A stretch of DNA of 64,000 nucleotides from JBEGHD01 sp049334165 (GTDB taxonomy: Bacteria; Bacteroidota; Bacteroidia; Flavobacteriales_D; Sanyastnellaceae): NCBI GenBank assembly GCA_049334165.1, contig JBEGHD010000002.1; one strand, 5' to 3'. The notes beneath the pieces were generated by a model that saw only the letters and a program-made list of their open reading frames with translations, was not told where the DNA came from and made no database searches. Of the stretch, positions 58,636 to 64,000 are shown piece by piece (the stretch's first letter is position 1; each line of letters opens with the position of its first letter). The position numbers and the translations under genes are program-made.

Positions 58636-61600
58636 ATGAAAAACTTCTCCATTCTCTTAGCTTTTCTTTTAGTTGCCGCAACTGGTTTCGCGCAGCAACC
58701 CGAAATGGATTTATTCAAAAACATGAGTGTTCGCCACATCGGACCGGCAGGGATGAGTGGTCGTGTCACTTCTATCGATGTCATTGAAGAAGACCCAAAC
58801 GTGATGTTTGTAGGAACTGCATCTGGTGGTTTGTGGAAATCAAAAAGTGCCGGACTCACCTGGGAGCCGATTTTTGAAGACGAGCCCACACAGTCGATAG
58901 GTGCAGTTGCCGTCTGCCAGAGCAATCCCAGCATCATCTGGGCCGGAACCGGAGAAGGAAATCCACGAAATTCTCACAGCAGCGGTCGCGGGATTTTTAA
59001 AAGTATCGATGGCGGAAAATCCTGGGAGTGCATGGGACTGGAAGAAACGAAAATCATCCACCGTGTGATCATCGACCGGACGAATCCGGAGATCGTCTAC
59101 GCTGCAGCAATGGGCTCTGCCTGGGGAGAAAATCCCGAGCGAGGAGTTTACAAAACCACCGATGGCGGTGAGTCGTGGGAGAAAGTTCTCTACGTAAATG
59201 AATCAACTGGCTGTGCCGATTTGGTAGTAGATCCTACCAATCCCAACAAGCTCGTTGCAGCGATGTGGGAGTATGGTAGAAAGCCGTGGACCTTCAACTC
59301 AGGAGGGGAAGGCTCAGGATTGTACATCACTTTTGACGGAGGAAAAACATGGAAAGAGAAAACCGAAGAAAATGGTCTGCCAAAAGGCCAACTCGGCCGC
59401 ATCGGACTGGCGATTTCTCCCTCAGATCCGGAAATTATCTACGCGCTTGTAGAAGCTAAAAAAACCGGACTTTACAAGTCTGTCGATGGCGGATTTAACT
59501 GGAAGTTGGTAACGACTGAAAACATTGGAAACCGTCCGTTTTACTACGCAGACATTTTCATTGATCCAGAAAATCCCAACAGACTTTACAATCTCTACTC
59601 GGTAGTGTCCAAAAGCGAAGACGGTGGTAAAACCTGGGATGTGATGTTGCCCTACAGTGGCGTTCATCCTGATCACCACGCCTTTTGGATTCACCCAAAG
59701 GACCCCGACTTTTTGATCGATGGAAACGATGGAGGACTCAACATCTCGAGAGATGGTGGCGATACCTGGAAGTTCATCAACAACTTGCCACTCGGCCAGT
59801 TTTATCACATCAACTACGACATGGACATTCCTTACAATGTGTATGGAGGAATGCAAGACAACGGCTCGTGGAAAGGTCCGGGCTACGTGTGGCACTACGG
59901 AGGAATTCGCAACGAAGACTGGCAGGAAATCTTGTTTGGTGATGGATTTGATGTGGTTCCGTATCCTGCCGATTCACGCTATGCCTATGCGATGTACCAG
60001 GGAGGAAACGTGTCCTGGGTCGACACCGAAACTGGTGCGAGTCAGTTCGTTCAGCCGAACCACCCTGAGGGAGAGGAGCTACGATTCAACTGGAATGCGG
60101 CAATCGCACAGGATCCTTTTTCCGATTGCGGAATTTACTTTGGAAGTCAGTTTGTGCACTACAGTAGCGACTGTGGTTCAAGCTGGAAAATTATTTCTCC
60201 GGATCTGACAACCAACGACACCACAAAGCAAAAGCAGGCAGAAAGTGGTGGACTCACCATCGATGCTACGAAAGCCGAAAACTACACTACGATTACGACT
60301 ATTGCTCCCAGCGAAATCGATCAGGACATTATTTGGGTTGGAACTGATGACGGAAACGTGCAGGTCACTTCCGATGGAGGACAAAACTGGAAGAACTGCA
60401 CTGGCTCAATGAAAGGCTTTCCCGAAGGAGCATGGATTAATCAGATTGTTCCTTCTAAAGTTCATAAAGGCGATGCATTTAAAAATGAGGCTTTTGTTGT
60501 GGCAATCGACTACATGCGCAACAATTGGGAGCCGTTGGTTTATCACACCAAAGACCTCGGTAAGAGTTGGAAACGAATTGCAACGCCAGATCAAATTGAC
60601 AACCCCACCTGGTGTATTGCACAAGATCATCAGGACGGAGAGGAAAGTTTGCTGTTTTTGGGAACGGAAGGCGGACTTTACGTCTCCTTTGATTACGGAA
60701 ACAACTGGCAGCTTTGGGAACACGAAATTCCATCAGTGGCTGTCCGCGACTTAAAAATCCACCCAAGAGAAAACGACTTGATCGTTGGCACATTTGGCCG
60801 TGCTGCCTATATCATCGATGACATCACTCCACTTAGAGAGTTTGCTTCCAAAGAGCGATTTAATAAATCGAGCTTTACAATTCTTTCAGCTCCGGATGCT
60901 TACCTGGCGAGCTACATGCGACCAGCCGGTGAGCGGTTCAATGCAGACTTTCATTTTGCAGGAGAAAACAAAAGCTCAGGAGCAAATTTCTCAGTATTCA
61001 TTCCGAGAGCAAATGAGGAGAAATCGGATGAAGATGTAGAAGAGAGTGAAGACTCCGAGGAGAAGGAAAAAGATGAAATCGATGTGAAAATTATTGACCA
61101 GGAAGGAGACACACTCAGAAATTTCCAGGCAAAAGCCGACACCGCTGTGATGCGTGTTCAATGGGGGTTGGACAGGAAAGGTGTTCGCTGGCCGAGTAGA
61201 GAAAAACGGAAGGACGAAGAAAAAGAACCCGGTGGTGGATTGCGGGTAGCTCCAGGAGCGTACAAGGTTGTGATGGAGTACAAAGGTGAGAAAGACTCGA
61301 CCATGCTCACGGTTCACGCTGATCCACGCCTTGAGTTTTCTCCCGATGCACACCGTCAGAGAGAGATGGCTGTGAAAAGACTCTATGAAACAGTGGAGCT
61401 TGCTGATGCCGGTTTCGAAAGACTCAAAGAGGCCCGGAAGACAATCGAATTGATTCAGGGTAATTTGAAAACTGCTGACGATACTGTGGCTCAGGCGCTA
61501 ATCGATTCTTCAAAAACACTGATTAAAACGCTCGACAGCCTCGAAACGCTCTATATGAACCCACGAGGTTTTGAGGGTTATGATCACGTCACTTTGCGAT

Positions 61601-61818
61601 TGAATAACCTGCTCTACAACGCTCACTCTTACATTAGCTCAGACGAACGTGCTCCTGGCGAAAATGCTATGAACGCACTGCGCAAAGCGGAAAACGAAAC
61701 CGAAGTGGTGATTGCTCAAGTCAATGAGTTCTTCGCCAATGAATGGAAAGAGTGGAGAGAAGAAGTTGAAAGTTATCAGCTTTCTCTTTTCAAAGACTAC
61801 GAGCCGCTAGAGCGATAA
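58636..61818 (+). CDS. Large secreted BNR/sortilin-like propeller protein
   Basis: The product is 1060 residues. The signal peptide ends GFAQQ. Residues 30-720 form ten or more BNR/VPS10-type blades with the asp-box SxDGGxxW (SIDGGKSWE, TTDGGESWE, TFDGGKTWK, SVDGGFNWK, TSDGGQNWK). The C-terminal 300 residues hold an acidic linker, a GVRWPSREKRKDEEK part and helical repeats to the end. Relatives are annotated as glycosyl hydrolases without proof. No type IX sorting domain is visible. The stop overlaps the convergent barrel gene by 12 bp. Confidence 0.85.
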   Translation: MKNFSILLAFLLVAATGFAQQPEMDLFKNMSVRHIGPAGMSGRVTSIDVIEEDPNVMFVGTASGGLWKSKSAGLTWEPIFEDEPTQSIGAVAVCQSNPSIIWAGTGEGNPRNSHSSGRGIFKSIDGGKSWECMGLEETKIIHRVIIDRTNPEIVYAAAMGSAWGENPERGVYKTTDGGESWEKVLYVNESTGCADLVVDPTNPNKLVAAMWEYGRKPWTFNSGGEGSGLYITFDGGKTWKEKTEENGLPKGQLGRIGLAISPSDPEIIYALVEAKKTGLYKSVDGGFNWKLVTTENIGNRPFYYADIFIDPENPNRLYNLYSVVSKSEDGGKTWDVMLPYSGVHPDHHAFWIHPKDPDFLIDGNDGGLNISRDGGDTWKFINNLPLGQFYHINYDMDIPYNVYGGMQDNGSWKGPGYVWHYGGIRNEDWQEILFGDGFDVVPYPADSRYAYAMYQGGNVSWVDTETGASQFVQPNHPEGEELRFNWNAAIAQDPFSDCGIYFGSQFVHYSSDCGSSWKIISPDLTTNDTTKQKQAESGGLTIDATKAENYTTITTIAPSEIDQDIIWVGTDDGNVQVTSDGGQNWKNCTGSMKGFPEGAWINQIVPSKVHKGDAFKNEAFVVAIDYMRNNWEPLVYHTKDLGKSWKRIATPDQIDNPTWCIAQDHQDGEESLLFLGTEGGLYVSFDYGNNWQLWEHEIPSVAVRDLKIHPRENDLIVGTFGRAAYIIDDITPLREFASKERFNKSSFTILSAPDAYLASYMRPAGERFNADFHFAGENKSSGANFSVFIPRANEEKSDEDVEESEDSEEKEKDEIDVKIIDQEGDTLRNFQAKADTAVMRVQWGLDRKGVRWPSREKRKDEEKEPGGGLRVAPGAYKVVMEYKGEKDSTMLTVHADPRLEFSPDAHRQREMAVKRLYETVELADAGFERLKEARKTIELIQGNLKTADDTVAQALIDSSKTLIKTLDSLETLYMNPRGFEGYDHVTLRLNNLLYNAHSYISSDERAPGENAMNALRKAENETEVVIAQVNEFFANEWKEWREEVESYQLSLFKDYEPLER

Positions 61819-62409
61819 GCCGAGCATTAGCTGAACCGCAGTATGGTATTGTCCGCTCCTGTAGAAAGGATCAACCGATCCTTCGGGAGCTGGCAACACC
61901 GGTAGAATTGACTGAGTGACACGGCCGTTTATAAAAACGGTTTCTGACAGGTGGAATGTGCCATCGAGCAACACGCCAATGTCCTGTTTCTCGTAAGCTT
62001 CTGAAATGTCAGCTTCAGCACCTGCTCTGATTTCATTTGCAGAAATAAGGACACCAGCATAAGCACCGCCACCAAGTGAAAAATTTCCAAGGTCGCGCTG
62101 AAGTGTAATTGGAATTTCCAGGTAATTAAATTTTAGGGCGTACTCAAAAATGCCTTTTTCATTGTCGGGAATCTGACGACTGCCTTTTTGGACGAAAAGT
62201 AGTCCCATTTGCAGACCCCAGTCTTCATTCCAGTTCATTTTTACGTGTGCCCCTCCGGTGAGGCCAAACTTGTCGAAGCCGGCAAGTCCATCACCGCCAA
62301 CCTGGCTTGTTACAGCACCCGCTTTAACACCTGCTGTAAAAGTGAGCTGGCTGTGAGCAGTAAAGACACTTGCTAAAATGAAAAGGGTAGAAAGAAGAAA
62401 AATTCGCAT
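61807..62409 (-). CDS. Small outer-membrane beta-barrel protein
   Basis: The product is 200 residues from ATG 62409 (MRIFLLSTLFIL). The signal peptide ends AHSQ. Amphipathic strands follow (LTFTAGVKAGAVTSQVGGDGLAGFDKFG, HVKMNWNEDWGLQMGLLFVQKGS, FSLGGGAYAGVLISA), ending HTAVQLMLGLSL, a typical OmpA/PorT-like 8-strand barrel. It starts 1 bp after the Omp28-like stop and ends 12 bp inside the convergent BNR gene. Confidence 0.82.
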   Translation of the reverse strand: MRIFLLSTLFILASVFTAHSQLTFTAGVKAGAVTSQVGGDGLAGFDKFGLTGGAHVKMNWNEDWGLQMGLLFVQKGSRQIPDNEKGIFEYALKFNYLEIPITLQRDLGNFSLGGGAYAGVLISANEIRAGAEADISEAYEKQDIGVLLDGTFHLSETVFINGRVTQSILPVLPAPEGSVDPFYRSGQYHTAVQLMLGLSL

Positions 62410-62410
62410 G

Positions 62411-63307
62411 CTATTCAATAAGTTTTGCATGTGAAACATCGATTATCTCGTAAGTGTTCGCATTGAAAACATAAGCGTAAACGTACATGTGGCTGTGATC
62501 GTATTCTTCACTTACCGTGTGAGGAAATTCATTTTCGAAAGTTAGTCCTGGTGAAGTGATCTGATCGGTGGTTACCAATCCGGTACCTTGAACTCCGTTT
62601 ACAGCTCCTCGCAGAACATGGCGATGCACGTAGTCTGGAATATTCCCATAAGGATAGTTTGGATCTGAAGGTTGACCCCCAGTTCCATTTTTCTGCCAGT
62701 CGACTACGCTGTCTTCTACCATCACGACACTGAGTGAGTACATTCCATCCCACTCTTCGATAGCTTCAGTCGTTGTGCTGATGTTGAGCTCACGACTCGT
62801 AGTGTCATAATTCAGAATGATTTCGATTTCCGCAATTTTTGGATCGTCAAGAATGCTTTCTACGGTTGACCTCCAACTCCCTACACCGAGCCAGTAAGAG
62901 CCGTCAACCTCGATTCCGCTGACTACACCGAGTGGCATAAATTGTATGTCATATTGGTTTTGTAGTTGGAGTCCAAGCGGAGTCCTGAAATCAGTCACAA
63001 ATGGATCTCCCGGATCACCCTCAACAGGAGTTGAAAGTCCATCAAGGTCTGGATGAACTCCTAGTACAGTCACTTGCTCTGGATAGTCTTCGTAAATGCC
63101 TTCAGCGGTCACAGCAGCGTTCGGGCAGTTTGAGCACTGGTGGCCTGTGAAGTCCATTAGTAGGATGTCTCTTTTCATGGCCACAGTGGTATCAGTTCCA
63201 CCGCCACCGCCTGTATTCGTGTCCTCAGTTGGGTCATCCACATAGTCGCAAGAAGTGAAAAATGCGAGTGTTATAAATACGGGTAGGAATAAAAATCGAA
63301 ATTTCAT
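62411..63307 (-). CDS. Omp28-like thioredoxin-fold lipoprotein
   Basis: The product is 298 residues. The lipobox is FFTSC at residue 20. A Thr/Gly-rich linker precedes the thioredoxin-like domain with the CxxC-type motif TGHQCSNCPNA at about 55-65. The rest is beta-rich (IEIILNYDTTSRELNISTTTEA, HRHVLRGAVNGVQG), the layout of Omp28-related lipoproteins of Bacteroidota. A redox or binding role is plausible. It sits 13 bp after a DUF6029-like gene and 1 bp before the barrel gene, so the three form one unit. Confidence 0.85.
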   Translation of the reverse strand: MKFRFLFLPVFITLAFFTSCDYVDDPTEDTNTGGGGGTDTTVAMKRDILLMDFTGHQCSNCPNAAVTAEGIYEDYPEQVTVLGVHPDLDGLSTPVEGDPGDPFVTDFRTPLGLQLQNQYDIQFMPLGVVSGIEVDGSYWLGVGSWRSTVESILDDPKIAEIEIILNYDTTSRELNISTTTEAIEEWDGMYSLSVVMVEDSVVDWQKNGTGGQPSDPNYPYGNIPDYVHRHVLRGAVNGVQGTGLVTTDQITSPGLTFENEFPHTVSEEYDHSHMYVYAYVFNANTYEIIDVSHAKLIE

Positions 63308-63320
63308 GGCAAATGAGTTT

Positions 63321-64000
63321 TTAGAAACTACTTGTTATTGTCAAAGTTAAGCCATTTGACGCAGGTACCGGTCGGCAAACACCTCCAACACAGAAGATTC
63401 CTGCTCTTCGCTTTCCGTATTCCACGCTGAATCGGTTGCCACCGTTGACATACGTGACAGATCCAAATGGGTAGTGAAGCTTGTTGTCTTCCTTCGGGTT
63501 ACCGAGGTTGTACTGATTGAGTACAGCAAAAATCCAGTGAGGAGAAACGCTATACTCAAAAACTGCAGCTATCCAGTCTCCCTGGTGTTGATCGGTTCTC
63601 ATGTATTGGAAAACTGAACGCAGGTTGTGTTTCTTTTTCAACTTCGTGTTGATCTCAGCAATGAAAACGTCAGCGTAAACATTTCCTTTTACTGCTGATC
63701 CATCCAGGAAGTAAGCACCCTGGTTCACATCATTGTTGTAAACGAAATTGTAGTAGCTGAATTTCGTCTTCCACATTTTCGACCATTTTTTGTCGAGCAC
63801 AATGTGAAAATCACTGAAGTTTAGCTGATCTCCGGGAGATAGAAAGTTGTTGGTTCTGTAGCCGTTGCGTTGTCCGTCTTCCACAGAGGCAATGTGCGTG
63901 GTGTCCGGGTTGTATGCCTGAGCAAAACTTACGATTACATCCATTCCGTATTTGTTCCACTTTGCATCGCTTCGTGGAATTTTAAAGGCGGTTTCGGCCA
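63321..64000 (-). CDS. DUF6029-like outer-membrane protein, 5' end outside the window
   Basis: The frame is open to the right edge, so only the C-terminal 225 or so residues are seen. They are barrel-like strands: KWNKYGMDVIVSFAQAYNP, FHIVLDKKWSKMWKTKFSYYNFVYN, VFQYMRTDQHQGDWIAAVFEYSVSPHW, and the terminal GLTLTITSSF ending in Phe, the usual outer-membrane barrel signature. The sequence resembles the DUF6029 family found beside Omp28-type genes. It probably forms an operon with the Omp28-like lipoprotein. Confidence 0.75.
   Translation of the reverse strand, partial: AETAFKIPRSDAKWNKYGMDVIVSFAQAYNPDTTHIASVEDGQRNGYRTNNFLSPGDQLNFSDFHIVLDKKWSKMWKTKFSYYNFVYNNDVNQGAYFLDGSAVKGNVYADVFIAEINTKLKKKHNLRSVFQYMRTDQHQGDWIAAVFEYSVSPHWIFAVLNQYNLGNPKEDNKLHYPFGSVTYVNGGNRFSVEYGKRRAGIFCVGGVCRPVPASNGLTLTITSSF

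Overview
The window is a piece of chromosome from a member of the Bacteroidota, most likely a Flavobacteriia-type gliding bacterium. The evidence is gldD and gldE next to ssb and mutY, the type IX secretion regulator porX, a TonB receptor/FecR/ECF-sigma locus, many SPII lipoproteins, Omp28 and DUF6029-type envelope proteins, and -7 boxes of the TAnnTTTG type in front of several genes. There is no rRNA, CRISPR array or recognisable transposase. One tRNA-Pro(GGG) is present.

Region 1 (1-6.3 kb) is accessory, AT-richer DNA. Positions 1-3711 look like an integron-type gene cassette array without an integrase in view: three complete attC-like sites and two half sites separate four cassettes. In each cassette the bases after the GTT cross-over are complementary to the bases before the AAC of the next site. 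One cassette carries three genes, including a sigma-70-type factor and a membrane protein that may be its anti-sigma factor. The next 2.5 kb is a mosaic: two orphan genes, a decayed copA 3' end, and a winged-helix/nucleotidyltransferase (AbiE-like) pair whose nucleotidyltransferase is cut off at the 3' end of the intact copA.

Region 2 (6.2-23.5 kb) is housekeeping plus envelope genes: copA, tRNA-Pro with an unusual downstream hairpin repeat, a cyclophilin lipoprotein, pheS, a TPR histidine kinase, M42 and M28 peptidases, cysS, a MORN-repeat protein, an SDR threonine dehydrogenase, a LytS/LytTR two-component pair and an alpha/beta hydrolase. Region 3 (23.7-28.8 kb) is a trans-envelope signalling locus: ECF sigma, TonB receptor with STN domain, small lipoprotein, then FecR. 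It is followed by a possible small RNA and queA.

Region 4 (30.3-40.6 kb) is a long minus-strand gene train: ssb, gldE, gldD, coaX, outer-membrane protein, TPR protein, lptC, a 72-residue membrane protein, a CNNM/CBS protein and ppiD. Many neighbours overlap by 1-29 bp, which suggests coupled expression of gliding, LPS-export and outer-membrane-folding functions. Divergent mutY/HU promoters separate it from HU, a TPR protein, a 30-residue basic protein and RNase G. Region 5 (44.6-54.4 kb) holds an HD phosphohydrolase, porX, tsaE, alanine dehydrogenase, a cluster of short palindromes, mutS, clpX and clpP. Region 6 (54.6-64.0 kb) is peptidase and envelope genes: an M20 dipeptidase, a LEA-type lipoprotein, two poorly characterised surface genes, a 1060-residue BNR-propeller protein, a small beta-barrel, an Omp28-like lipoprotein, and a DUF6029-like protein that runs off the right edge.
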